The notes below the pieces were generated by a model, which worked only from the letters and a program-made list of their open reading frames with translations, made no database searches and was not told where the DNA came from. A DNA stretch of 64,000 nucleotides, from NCBI GenBank assembly GCA_013177855.1, contig JABLYA010000001.1:2250983-2314982 (forward strand), in the 5' to 3' direction. Positions 27,417 through 36,074 of the stretch are shown in pieces. The stretch's first letter is position 1; the number at the start of each line of letters is the position of its first letter. This DNA is from Ignavibacteria bacterium. Lineage in GTDB: Bacteria > Bacteroidota > Ignavibacteria > Ch128b. The translations under genes were made by a program, and so were the position numbers.

Positions 27417-28342
27417 CAAGAATTTTAGTTACGGGTTCATCAGGTTATCTGGGTTCGCATCTATGCCGTTTATTTGATATGGATAACATTAAAGTTTTTG
27501 CGATTTATAAAAATTTAAAACCACAATTTGGAAATGTTGAACCTATACAGCTTGACTTATTGAATAGCGAAGAGCTTAACATTCTATATAGAGATTTTAA
27601 GCCCGATTATGTGATACATCTTGCAGCAGTCATTCCTTCACAAGTGATTAATCAAGATGAAAAATATGTATATCAAATGAATGTAGAATTGACCAGACAG
27701 ATTGCTTCCTTATCTCACACTTACAATTCATTTTTAATTTTTACTTCATCTGATCTTGTTTATGATGAAGGTGATGATATAAAAGAAGATCACATCCTGA
27801 ATCCTCTCAATCTTTATGCGCATACAAAATTAGAAGCTGAAAAATCCGTTATCCAATATGGAAAATATTATTTGATTTTAAGAGTAGCTCTCATGTATGG
27901 TTTTTCAATTTCAATGCACAAATCATTTTTTGACTTTTCATTTAAGCAATTGATGAAGGGTCAAGTAGTAAATGCTTTTTATGATCAATTTCGAAATGCT
28001 TTATTTGTAGAGGAAGCAGCAAAGTTCTTGAAACATTTTACAGAAATTAAACTTCCTGAAAGAGAGATTATGAATTTTTGTGGTTTTGAAAAGATATCTC
28101 GTTATGAAATGGTATTCAAAACTGCTGAGGTATTTGGGTTTGATTTGAGGTTGGTTCAAAAAGAATCATGCGAGAGCTTCAAAGAATATAAAATGGTTAA
28201 AAATCTTGGATTAAATTTTGATAAGATGATTAAGCTTAATCTAATTCCCAGAACTTTTCTTGAGAATCTTAAACAACTCAAAGAAAATTTTGAGTTTTAC
28301 AAAAAATTTATTGAAGATGAAGAAGAACAAAAACAGGATTGA
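27413..28342 (+). CDS. NAD-dependent epimerase/reductase, RmlD-like SDR
   Basis: A 309-residue extended short-chain dehydrogenase. N-terminal nucleotide-binding motif GSSGYLGSHL (~7-16), HLAAVIPS (~69), the SSD motif as catalytic Ser region (~107) and YAHTKLEAEK as YxxxK (~131-140). It resembles dTDP-4-dehydrorhamnose reductases, but no other rhamnose genes are present, so the substrate is open. The ATG overlaps the anmK stop, and its own stop overlaps the TTG start of rsmA. Confidence 0.85.
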   Translation: MTRILVTGSSGYLGSHLCRLFDMDNIKVFAIYKNLKPQFGNVEPIQLDLLNSEELNILYRDFKPDYVIHLAAVIPSQVINQDEKYVYQMNVELTRQIASLSHTYNSFLIFTSSDLVYDEGDDIKEDHILNPLNLYAHTKLEAEKSVIQYGKYYLILRVALMYGFSISMHKSFFDFSFKQLMKGQVVNAFYDQFRNALFVEEAAKFLKHFTEIKLPEREIMNFCGFEKISRYEMVFKTAEVFGFDLRLVQKESCESFKEYKMVKNLGLNFDKMIKLNLIPRTFLENLKQLKENFEFYKKFIEDEEEQKQD

Positions 28343-29148
28343 CGAAAATTAAAGCAAAGAAAAAATTAGGTCAGCATTTTTTAGTCGATAAAAATATTAT
28401 CCGAAAAATTGTAGAGGCATTCTCACCAAAGAAAAGTGATTTAATTCTTGAAATTGGTCCTGGCAGAGGTGCACTGACAGAGGAGCTGATTAAGTATTCT
28501 CAAAACATAATCTTAGTTGAAATTGATAGTGAACTTATACAAGAATTAAATCAAAAATTTCCTGATCTAAAAATTATCAACAAAGATATTCTTGAATGTG
28601 ATTTCAAAAGTGAATTCTTCGAGAATAAATATCGGATCATAGGAAATTTACCATATTATATTACAAGTCAGATACTAATTAAAATTTTTGATAATTATGC
28701 ATATATCAATGATGCTTTTATAATGGTTCAAAAGGAAGTTGCTCAAAGAATCGTTGCTTCAAAAGGAAAGAAAGATTATGGAATTTTAAGTGTCTTTGCA
28801 CAATTTTATTCTGAACCTGAAATACTCTTCAATGTATCAAGAAATTGCTTTTACCCAAAACCTGAAGTTGATTCTTCAATAATTCGAATGACCATTAAAC
28901 CAAAACAATATTTGAATGACTTAGAAGAAAAAGTTTTTAGACACTTAGTTCGAACAGCTTTTAACCAGCGAAGAAAGACACTTAAAAATTCTTTGCAGAA
29001 TCTTTTTGATGAGAACGAAGTTGAAATAAAAAATAAATTCTTTGCATTGCAGTTTGATTTTTCAAAACGCGCTGAAGAACTCAGTCTCGATGATTTTATT
29101 TATCTTGCAAAAAATTTTTGTGGATTAAAATACACTAAGATTAAGTGA
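28339..29148 (+). CDS. rsmA: 16S rRNA dimethyladenosine transferase
   Basis: Dimethylates two adjacent adenosines near the 3' end of 16S rRNA, 269 residues. The family opening LGQHFLVDKN (~10-19), SAM-binding LEIGPGRGALTEEL (~39-52), and the catalytic NLPYYITSQIL (~106-116) are clear. The start is a TTG overlapping the stop of the SDR gene; the next in-frame methionine would remove the SAM motif. The KRAEELSLDDF segment near the C-terminus is also typical. Confidence 0.97.
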   Translation: MTKIKAKKKLGQHFLVDKNIIRKIVEAFSPKKSDLILEIGPGRGALTEELIKYSQNIILVEIDSELIQELNQKFPDLKIINKDILECDFKSEFFENKYRIIGNLPYYITSQILIKIFDNYAYINDAFIMVQKEVAQRIVASKGKKDYGILSVFAQFYSEPEILFNVSRNCFYPKPEVDSSIIRMTIKPKQYLNDLEEKVFRHLVRTAFNQRRKTLKNSLQNLFDENEVEIKNKFFALQFDFSKRAEELSLDDFIYLAKNFCGLKYTKIK

Positions 29149-29151
29149 GCT

Positions 29152-30087
29152 ATGAAAAAATATCTTAAAGTTCTCAATGTATTTGATATTTGTACCATTG
29201 TATTTTATGTTTTTTTAATCTCATTAAATATAATTTTTTATCAGCGAGTGCATCACACCTTTAATCTTCTTGTGATTGAAATATTAACTATCGTCTTAAT
29301 ATTTATCATCGCTTATCAAGATTACAAGGTAAACAATTCATTCTGGAAGCAATTGCATTACTGGTACCTCGCACCAATGATACTTATTACATTTAAGCAA
29401 TTGTATTATATGGTTCATCCCATTCATCCAACTGATTATGATGAATTACTTATAAAAATTGATCGATGGATATTTGGTGTCGACCCAACCCATTTTTTAT
29501 ATCAGTTTTCGCATCCAGTTATTACCGAAATTTTACAGATTGTTTATACTTCTTTTTATTTATTGCCAATCATAGTTGGTATTGATTTGCTCAGAAATAA
29601 GAAATACGAAGAATTTGAATTTGCCGCTTTTCTAATTGTGTATGGTTTCTTCCTATCTTATCTCGGTTATTTTTCGTTGCCTGCGGTTGGACCCAGATTT
29701 ACACTTCATGATTTTTTTAATATCGATAATGAGCTACCCGGATTATTACTCACCCCTTATCTTCGTGAATTTGTTAATATTGGTGAATCAATTCCGAAAG
29801 GAGTTGTAAATCCACATTTGCTTGTTCAAAGAGATGTTTTTCCATCAGGACATACGCAAATGACTTTGCTCACTATGTATGCAACAATAAAGTTTAATAC
29901 CAGGACAAAATATTTTATCATTCCCACAGGAATACTCTTGATAATTTCAACTGTTTACTTGCGTTATCATTATGTAATTGATTTAATTGCTGGCGCAATA
30001 TTTATGATCATTACACTCTGGACGGGAAGATTAATTTATAGGGCATGGAATAGATACACTGAAAGAAAAATACCTGACTGGATTTAA
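29152..30087 (+). CDS. PAP2-superfamily membrane protein (phosphatase or phosphotransferase)
   Basis: A 311-residue integral membrane protein with about six to seven hydrophobic segments. It carries the later two PAP2 signatures: FPSGHTQ (~229) and YLRYHYVIDLIAG (~270-282), in which the His of SGH and the H/D of RxHYxxD are the catalytic set. The first signature (KxxxxxxRP) is replaced by PAVGPRF (~182), as in the Aur1/inositol-phosphoceramide-synthase-like branch (PAP2_3). It may therefore transfer a phospho-head group between lipids rather than simply dephosphorylate. It starts 3 bases after rsmA and overlaps the convergent small gene by 4 bases at its end. Confidence 0.8.
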   Translation: MKKYLKVLNVFDICTIVFYVFLISLNIIFYQRVHHTFNLLVIEILTIVLIFIIAYQDYKVNNSFWKQLHYWYLAPMILITFKQLYYMVHPIHPTDYDELLIKIDRWIFGVDPTHFLYQFSHPVITEILQIVYTSFYLLPIIVGIDLLRNKKYEEFEFAAFLIVYGFFLSYLGYFSLPAVGPRFTLHDFFNIDNELPGLLLTPYLREFVNIGESIPKGVVNPHLLVQRDVFPSGHTQMTLLTMYATIKFNTRTKYFIIPTGILLIISTVYLRYHYVIDLIAGAIFMIITLWTGRLIYRAWNRYTERKIPDWI

Positions 30088-30401
30088 TATGCTTCTCTAT
30101 CAACCGACTGAATTGTTTCAACAATCAATGGGAAATATCTATCGAGACTACAATTTACATCCGCTCTTAAGTTGCAACGTTCAAAACCGCCGCGGCACTC
30201 AACACAAATTTTTTGATGAAGTGCATCAACATAATCTGACATTTTTTCGCTCTGAACCGAGTGGACAACATCAACAATTTTATCCAGATACAATTCAACT
30301 GCACAGCATTCTTCATCGGTCATTTTACAATTTCCATTATCATCGGAGTCGACACAAATTGAACAGACTTTTTCACGAATTGCTTTTAAGTATTTGTCCA
30401 T
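30084..30401 (-). CDS. Small protein with two cysteine modules
   Basis: A 105-residue protein made of two similar halves. Each starts Y-x2-A and continues K-V/I-C-x2-C, a third Cys, a fourth Cys and a Y...IV...SV ending. Cysteines are at 13, 16, 25, 32/33 and 66, 69, 76, 84. Four cysteines per half suggest a bound metal or iron-sulfur cluster in each. There is no signal peptide or membrane segment. The plus-strand frame over the same DNA is low-complexity and lacks any pattern, so the minus strand is preferred. The start lies 32 bases from the divergent menG start. Function unknown. Confidence 0.75.
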   Translation of the reverse strand: MDKYLKAIREKVCSICVDSDDNGNCKMTDEECCAVELYLDKIVDVVHSVQSEKMSDYVDALHQKICVECRGGFERCNLRADVNCSLDRYFPLIVETIQSVDREAY

Positions 30402-30433
30402 AACTTAACCTATCATTTGTTTGAACAAAGATA

Positions 30434-31186
30434 ATGAGTTACGATAAGAAATTAAATGAATTAAATTTTAGAGATAAAGAAGAAAAGAAAAAATTTGTTC
30501 GAGAAATGTTTAACTCAATTTATCGGACTTATGATTTATTGAATCATCTTCTAAGTTTTGGAATTGATATCTACTGGAGAAAAAGAGCTCTTAAAGATAT
30601 TTATCTTCATAAAGATGATACCTGTCTTGATCTTGCCGCAGGGACGGGTGATTTTGGAATTGAAGTTCACAAAAAATTTCAATGTAACATAATCGGCTAC
30701 GACATTGCTGAAAATTCATTGAAGGTTTTTCAAGAAAAAGTCAAAAAGAAAAAGTTTGATGAGAGTAAGTTCACCTATATTGTTGGTGAAGCTGAAAACA
30801 TTAATCTGCCAGATGAAACAGTTAATTTAATCACGATCGCATTTGGTATACGAAATTTTTACGATTCTCAGAAATCACTTAATGAAATGTACCGGGTTTT
30901 AAAAAACGGCGGCAGAATTTTAATCCTTGAATTCAGTCTTCCTGAAAACAGATTTATTCGATTTATCTATAGACTTTATTTTGAAAAAATACTTCCCTTT
31001 ATTGGGAAAATTATCTCTAAGGATAATTCAGCTTATAAATATTTACCTGCATCAGTAAAACTATTTGAACAAGAAAAAGATATAGCAAGTGAAATTATTA
31101 AAGCAGGATTTCGTGAGCTGAAAATAGAACCGCTGACTTTTGGAATTGTTAAGCTCTATTCAGCAAGAAAGTCGCCAGAGTATTGA
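30434..31186 (+). CDS. menG: Demethylmenaquinone methyltransferase (MenG/UbiE)
   Basis: SAM-dependent methyltransferase for the last step of menaquinone synthesis, 250 residues. Motifs: MFNSIYRTYDLLNHLLSFG (~25-43), W-R-K/R, LDLAAGTGDFGIE (~64-76), FGIRNFYD (~137-144) and YRVLKNGGRILILEFS (~154-169), followed by the YKYLPASV segment specific to the UbiE/MenG group. Menaquinone use is expected in this lineage; no other men genes are in the window. Confidence 0.95.
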   Translation: MSYDKKLNELNFRDKEEKKKFVREMFNSIYRTYDLLNHLLSFGIDIYWRKRALKDIYLHKDDTCLDLAAGTGDFGIEVHKKFQCNIIGYDIAENSLKVFQEKVKKKKFDESKFTYIVGEAENINLPDETVNLITIAFGIRNFYDSQKSLNEMYRVLKNGGRILILEFSLPENRFIRFIYRLYFEKILPFIGKIISKDNSAYKYLPASVKLFEQEKDIASEIIKAGFRELKIEPLTFGIVKLYSARKSPEY

Positions 31187-31311
31187 TTATTCATTTAATT
31201 GTAATTTTATCATTTTTATAAATTTCCAATCCTCAATTTTGAGTAAGATTATACCAATAAGTAAAAATTAATTTTTTATTTTTCGATTTTATTAAAGAGT
31301 AATTTTGCAAG

Positions 31312-31343
31312 TTTGTAAAGCAAAACCTCAATTAATATATTTG
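31312..31343 (+). promoter_or_regulatory. Bacteroidota-type promoter for cmk
   Basis: TTTG (31312-31315), a 20-base spacer and TATATTTG (31336-31343) match the known Bacteroidota consensus TTTG-N19/20-TAnnTTTG exactly. The -7 box ends only six bases before the cmk ATG, so the transcript would start at or next to the start codon. Confidence 0.5.
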
Positions 31344-31349
31344 TGGTCA

Positions 31350-32057
31350 ATGATAACCAAAAAAGGGATTATTATAGCTATCGATGGACCTGCTGGTGCT
31401 GGAAAAAGTACAACAGCAAAACTTTTAGCCGAAAAATTGAACTATAAGTATATCGATACGGGTGCAATGTATAGAGCCGTTACTCTCTATGCTTTAAGAA
31501 ATTCTATTAAACCAGATGAAGTTGACAAATTGGTTGAACTCGTCAAGGGAATGAATTTTAGATTTGAAAATAATGGAAGCGTATTATTTGTTAATTCTGA
31601 AAATGTAAGTGATGCAATCAGAGCACCTGAAGTATCAAATAAAGTCAGCGAATTCAGTAAAATTGGAAAGGTTAGGGAGTTGCTTGTTCAAAAGCAGAGA
31701 GAGATTGGAGCTGAGGGTGGAATTGTAATGGAAGGCAGAGATATTACAACAGCAGTTTTCCCAAATGCTGAACTCAAAATTTTCTTAACGGCTGATCTTG
31801 ACATTAGAGCATACAGAAGATTAATAGAATTGAAAAATAAGGGTTTGGATATAGATTTAGACGATGTGAGAGGTAATCTCGCTACTCGAGATAAAATTGA
31901 CTCAAGCCGGGAAGTAAATCCATTGATGATAACGGAAGATTCCATTGTTATTGATACAACAAAATTGACAATAGATGAACAGGTCGAAGCGATTTATAAC
32001 AAAGCAATGGAAATAATTAAGAGTTTTAATTTAGAAAATCAAAGCCATCGCAATTAA
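31350..32057 (+). CDS. cmk: Cytidylate kinase
   Basis: Phosphorylates (d)CMP, 235 residues. P-loop IDGPAGAGKSTTAK (~9-22), YIDTGAMYRAVTLYA (~32-46), and the lid region GRDITTAVFPNAELKIFLTA (~130-149). The ATG was chosen because it starts just before the conserved beta strand; a TTG 45 bases upstream extends into a non-conserved stretch. No ribosome-binding site is visible, in line with a possible leaderless transcript. rpsA follows, a pairing found across bacteria. Confidence 0.95.
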   Translation: MITKKGIIIAIDGPAGAGKSTTAKLLAEKLNYKYIDTGAMYRAVTLYALRNSIKPDEVDKLVELVKGMNFRFENNGSVLFVNSENVSDAIRAPEVSNKVSEFSKIGKVRELLVQKQREIGAEGGIVMEGRDITTAVFPNAELKIFLTADLDIRAYRRLIELKNKGLDIDLDDVRGNLATRDKIDSSREVNPLMITEDSIVIDTTKLTIDEQVEAIYNKAMEIIKSFNLENQSHRN

Positions 32058-32060
32058 CGA

Positions 32061-32128
32061 ATGTTCAACATCGAACAGGTTTTTTGCTTCGATGGCGGCA
32101 AGAAACTTGTTCAAAAAACGGAGGATAA
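32061..32128 (+). promoter_or_regulatory. Structured leader upstream of rpsA
   Basis: The 71-base gap between cmk and rpsA can fold into a 15-bp hairpin (32073-32087 with 32098-32112, two G-T pairs, 10-base loop) ending 8 bases before the GGAGG ribosome-binding site. A competing 7-bp helix pairs CATCGAA (32069-32075) with TTCGATG (32088-32094) and excludes the base of the first. The run after the long hairpin is A6, not T, so it is not a terminator. An in-frame 26-codon mini-ORF (ATG 32061 to TAA 32141) overlaps the rpsA start. Autoregulation of S1 through its leader is known in gammaproteobacteria; here it is inference. Confidence 0.55.
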
Positions 32129-33964
32129 ATGTCCGATTTAATAAACGAAACAAATCAAACAGGTGCTATGAGTGAAAAAAACATAGACCAAAAATTACTC
32201 AATCAGAAAAATCTCTATGATTTAGAAGGTAACTATTCTGAAGAAGAGTATAAACAACTTGCTGAACTTCTAACAAAAGATCTCACAGATTACAAAGAAG
32301 GTGAGATTGTAAAAGGAACAATAGTAGAAGTTCAGGGAGACAGGGTAATCATCGATATTGGATTCAAAGCGGAAGGTTCTGTTCCGGTTTCTGAATTTGA
32401 TGATCCATCACAAATTATTCCTGGCAAACAGGTTGAAGTACTCCTTGAAAAAGTTGAAGGTACTGCTGAAGGTGAAATAGTTCTTTCTAAAAAACTTGCT
32501 GACTTCCAGAGAATCTGGGAAAGAGTTGTACAGGCCTACGATAATCAAGAAATTATTCAGGCTAAAATCTTAAAGAGAATCAAAGGTGGTTTGGTTGCTG
32601 AAATCTTCGGAATGGAATCATTCCTGCCGGGAAGTCAGATTGATATCAAACCAATTCGTGATTTCGATGCGTTTATTGGAAAAACTCTTGATGTAAAAAT
32701 TGTAAAGCTTAATCATGCCCAGAAAAATGTTGTTGTCAGTCATAAAGTTCTGATCGAAGAAGAAATTAAAGATCAAAGAGAAGCTATTCTAAATAGTCTT
32801 GAAAAGGGACAGGTACTGCAAGGAACTGTCAAAGCAATTACTGACTTTGGTGTGTTTGTCGATCTCGGTGGTGTCGATGGTTTAATTCATATAACAGATT
32901 TAAGCTGGGGAAGAATTAATCATCCATCCGAGGTTGTAAAACTTGATGAAGTTATTAATTGTGTTGTGCTTGATTTTGATCCTGAAAAGAAACGAATCTC
33001 TCTCGGTATCAAACAACTTCAAGAACATCCTTGGAAAAACATTGATCAGAAATATGCAATTAATCAGCGTGTAACTGGTAAAGTTGTATCTTTAACTGAA
33101 TATGGTGCATTCGTTGAGATTGAAAAAGGTATTGAAGGATTAATTCATATTTCCGAGATGAGTTGGACTGAGCACATTAAGCATCCTTCGCAGAAAGTTT
33201 CACTTGGCCAGGTTGTTGAAGCTGTTATTCTTAGCATCGACAAAGAAGAAAAGAAAATTTCACTTGGTTTGAAACAACTTGAACCAGATCCTTGGGGTGA
33301 ACTACTTAAGAAATATCCTGAAGGATCAAGACACACTGGTATTGTTCGAAATCTTACAAACTTCGGTGTATTTGTTGAGCTTGAGCCGGGAGTAGATGGA
33401 TTGATACATATTAGTGATCTATCATGGACAAAGAAGATTCGTCACCCCGCCGAAATCGTTAAGAAAGGTGACAAAATAGATGTTGTTGTTTTGAACATAG
33501 ATGTTGAGCAGAGAAAAATTTCTCTTGGTCACAAACAGCTTGAAGAAAATCCATGGGACAAATTCGAGCGTGAATACAAAGTCGGAACTGAGGTCGTTGG
33601 TAAAGTTATCAGACATGTTGATAAAGGATTGCTTGTTGAGCTGCCATTGAAAGTTGATGGATTTGTTCCAGCTAATCAACTTTCACCAACTCCTATAAAG
33701 AATATCAAACAAGCATTCCCTGAAGGTGAAGAACTTACACTTAAAGTGATTGAATTTGATAAAGAAAATAAGAAGATCACTTTAAGCGCAATTGAAGCTT
33801 TGAGAGATAAAGAGCAAAAACTTGTTGAAGAATATCTAACCAAGCATAAACTTGAAAAAGTCACGATTGGCGATTTGTTCAAAGAAAAGGAACAACAAAG
33901 GACAAAAGCTCAAAAATCAAAGCAAGAAAAAGATAAATCCGAACCGAAAAAATCAGAAGAATAA
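32129..33964 (+). CDS. rpsA: 30S ribosomal protein S1
   Basis: mRNA-binding ribosomal protein, 611 residues, with six S1/OB domains starting about residues 53, 140, 226, 311, 398 and 486. Domains 3-5 share the canonical FGVFV/YGAFV-x-GLIHI-SW-HP pattern; domain 6 is more divergent (VDKGLLVEL). Residues 1-45 and the Lys/Glu-rich tail (~585-611) are lineage-specific. The start follows a strong CGGAGG. The preceding leader is structured and a strong terminator follows, so cmk-rpsA forms one unit. Confidence 0.97.
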   Translation: MSDLINETNQTGAMSEKNIDQKLLNQKNLYDLEGNYSEEEYKQLAELLTKDLTDYKEGEIVKGTIVEVQGDRVIIDIGFKAEGSVPVSEFDDPSQIIPGKQVEVLLEKVEGTAEGEIVLSKKLADFQRIWERVVQAYDNQEIIQAKILKRIKGGLVAEIFGMESFLPGSQIDIKPIRDFDAFIGKTLDVKIVKLNHAQKNVVVSHKVLIEEEIKDQREAILNSLEKGQVLQGTVKAITDFGVFVDLGGVDGLIHITDLSWGRINHPSEVVKLDEVINCVVLDFDPEKKRISLGIKQLQEHPWKNIDQKYAINQRVTGKVVSLTEYGAFVEIEKGIEGLIHISEMSWTEHIKHPSQKVSLGQVVEAVILSIDKEEKKISLGLKQLEPDPWGELLKKYPEGSRHTGIVRNLTNFGVFVELEPGVDGLIHISDLSWTKKIRHPAEIVKKGDKIDVVVLNIDVEQRKISLGHKQLEENPWDKFEREYKVGTEVVGKVIRHVDKGLLVELPLKVDGFVPANQLSPTPIKNIKQAFPEGEELTLKVIEFDKENKKITLSAIEALRDKEQKLVEEYLTKHKLEKVTIGDLFKEKEQQRTKAQKSKQEKDKSEPKKSEE

Positions 33965-33989
33965 TCTGATAGATTTTAGTATTTGATTT

Positions 33990-34030
33990 GTCATTGCATT
34001 CCTTCTATTTTGGAATGCAATGACATTTTT
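33990..34030 (+). terminator. Rho-independent terminator after rpsA
   Basis: A 13-bp perfect stem (GTCATTGCATTCC with GGAATGCAATGAC) and a 9-base loop are followed by A then T5. It separates rpsA from the mtaB gene. Confidence 0.92.
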
Positions 34031-34047
34031 ATTTTTATAAAGAGACT

Positions 34048-35361
34048 ATGAATACCAAAAAGGTTGCATTCCATACACTTGGTTGTAAATTAAATTATGC
34101 TGAGACAAGCGTAATAGGGAATTCTTTTTTAAAGAGAGGATTCTCCCTAACAGATTTTGACTCGCCAGCCGATGTTTATGTTATTAACACCTGCACAGTT
34201 ACCGAAAACGCTGAAAGAGAATGCCGTCAAATTATTCGAAGAGCTTTAAGACATAATCCCAATGGCTTCGTAATTGTAACTGGTTGTTACGCTCAATTGA
34301 GACCTGAACAAATTCAAAAGATAGAAGGTGTAGATTTAGTTTTAGGATCAAAAGAGAAATTTGAGATTTTTAATTTTATAGATTCATTCGAAAAGAAAAA
34401 TCTTGCCTGCGTGTATGTTTCTCCACTTGAAAAACTAAATGACTTCGGTCCAGCCTTTACTCCTCTTCCTGAAGATAGAACGAGAGCTTTTCTTAAAATT
34501 CAGGATGGTTGTGATTATAAATGTTCATTTTGTACAATTCCAAAAGCAAGAGGTTTAAGTCGCAGTCAATCTGTAGATGATACAATAAAACAACTAAGAG
34601 AGCTCGTTCAGCAAGGCTACAAAGAAATTGTTCTAACTGGTGTGAATGTTGGTGATTATGGTTCAAAGATCGGCACAAGTCTTTATGAACTTTTGAGAAA
34701 ATTAATTAAAGTTGATGGTGATTTTAGAATTAGAATTAGTTCAATCGAACCAAATCTTTTGAGTGATGAAATAATCGAGCTCGTTGCTCAGGAAGCTAAA
34801 TTGTGTAAACATTTCCACATACCACTTCAGAGCGGTAGTGATAAAATTCTGAAGAGAATGCAACGAAGGTATTTATCAAAATTATACGCTGATAGAATTG
34901 AAAAAGTAAAGACATTAATTCCTTCTGCTGGTATTGGTGTGGATGTAATTGTTGGTTTCCCTGGTGAAGATGAAAATGATTTTCAAACCACTCAGGAATT
35001 TATTGCTAATCTGCCGGTTTCTTATCTGCATGTTTTTACTTATTCCGAGAGACCTGGAACACCTGCTGCTGAAATGAAAGATCAAGTACCAAAAGATGAA
35101 CGAAGAAGAAGAACCAATACATTAAGAATTTTAAGTGCCCGGAAAAAATATCAATTTTATCTCGAGATGCTTGGAACTGAACAGAAAGTTTTATTTGAAC
35201 ATCGAGATGATGATGGAACAATAAAAGGTTTTACTTCAAATTACATTCGTGTTGTATCAGATTCTCCTTATGATCTCACAAATAAATTCGCCGACTTTAG
35301 GTTAACTGATTTAAAGAATGAACTTGTTGTCGGTGAAATTCAAAAAATTTATGAGGATTAA
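34048..35361 (+). CDS. mtaB: tRNA t6A37 methylthiotransferase
   Basis: Radical SAM enzyme that converts t6A to ms2t6A at tRNA position 37, 437 residues. The N-terminal UPF0004 domain has TLGCKLNYAET (~10-20), with further cluster cysteines in NTCTV (~50) and TGCYA (~84). The radical SAM cluster is CDYKCSFC (~152-159), followed by GVNVGDYG and PLQSGSDKILKRM (~257-269); a TRAM region closes the protein. The CKLNYAET variant distinguishes MtaB from MiaB. It begins a long same-strand run behind a terminator. Confidence 0.94.
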   Translation: MNTKKVAFHTLGCKLNYAETSVIGNSFLKRGFSLTDFDSPADVYVINTCTVTENAERECRQIIRRALRHNPNGFVIVTGCYAQLRPEQIQKIEGVDLVLGSKEKFEIFNFIDSFEKKNLACVYVSPLEKLNDFGPAFTPLPEDRTRAFLKIQDGCDYKCSFCTIPKARGLSRSQSVDDTIKQLRELVQQGYKEIVLTGVNVGDYGSKIGTSLYELLRKLIKVDGDFRIRISSIEPNLLSDEIIELVAQEAKLCKHFHIPLQSGSDKILKRMQRRYLSKLYADRIEKVKTLIPSAGIGVDVIVGFPGEDENDFQTTQEFIANLPVSYLHVFTYSERPGTPAAEMKDQVPKDERRRRTNTLRILSARKKYQFYLEMLGTEQKVLFEHRDDDGTIKGFTSNYIRVVSDSPYDLTNKFADFRLTDLKNELVVGEIQKIYED

Positions 35362-36069
35362 ATGAAAAAATCTCTCTTATTTGCTCTGATTTTCTTCACA
35401 TCAAATCTCTTTGCACAATTCAAAAGTCAACTTAGTTTAGAGACAAATTTGAAAATCAATCGGCAGGATATTTTAAGTTTTAATCATAAAGAAAAGAGTA
35501 AAACACTTGCATTTTTTCTTTCACTTGCAGTTCCCGGCGCAGGTGAATATTATGTAGAAAGGTTTGATGTTGGAAAATATTTTCTTTTAACTGAGGGAGG
35601 ACTCTGGTTAACACTCTGGGGCTTTGATTATTACGGAAAATTTCAAAGAGAAAATTACATCAATTTCGCTAAGACAAATGGCGGTGTAAATCCTTCCGGT
35701 AAAGATGAAAGATACTGGGCTGTTATTGGTAATTATATGAACATTAACGATTACAATAATGAAAAACTTTTAAATCGAGAATTTAATTCAGTCTATGATG
35801 AGGCTTATTATTATTGGAACTGGAATACAAATCAGGAAAGGAAAAGATATCGCAATCTTTGGTTATCCAGTGAAAGTGCTTTTAATAATAAGCAGTTTCC
35901 TATTGCTCTAATTGTAATAAACCATATTGTCAGCGCAATTAATGCAGCAATACTTGCAAATCGATTCAATGAAAAATTAGCGAATGGGTCTTTTCAGTTA
36001 ATCCCCAACCTTGGAGTTGATAAATTTTATAATCCACAAATCTATCTAACATTCCACAGATCTTTTTAG
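35362..36069 (+). CDS. Exported DUF5683-like protein
   Basis: A 235-residue protein with signal peptide (1-18, ending LFAQ). A hydrophobic block at ~48-85 contains SLAVPGAGEYYVERFDVGKY, the motif seen in DUF5683 envelope proteins of Bacteroidota relatives, where a small membrane protein with PGxGQ-type turns is predicted. Many Tyr/Trp/Asn residues follow. The function of the family is unknown. It starts directly after mtaB (no gap) and is followed by truA in 5 bases. Confidence 0.72.
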   Translation: MKKSLLFALIFFTSNLFAQFKSQLSLETNLKINRQDILSFNHKEKSKTLAFFLSLAVPGAGEYYVERFDVGKYFLLTEGGLWLTLWGFDYYGKFQRENYINFAKTNGGVNPSGKDERYWAVIGNYMNINDYNNEKLLNREFNSVYDEAYYYWNWNTNQERKRYRNLWLSSESAFNNKQFPIALIVINHIVSAINAAILANRFNEKLANGSFQLIPNLGVDKFYNPQIYLTFHRSF

Positions 36070-36074
36070 GATTT

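Noticed and set aside
30089-30403. Plus-strand 104-codon frame opposite the cysteine-module gene
   Set aside because: Biased toward His/Gln/Phe with no pattern, while the minus-strand frame has a duplicated cysteine module.
31305-31349. TTG start for cmk
   Set aside because: It overlaps the promoter boxes and adds non-conserved residues before the first beta strand.
32073-32112. Terminator between cmk and rpsA
   Set aside because: The hairpin is followed by A6 rather than a T-tract, so it fits a leader structure better.
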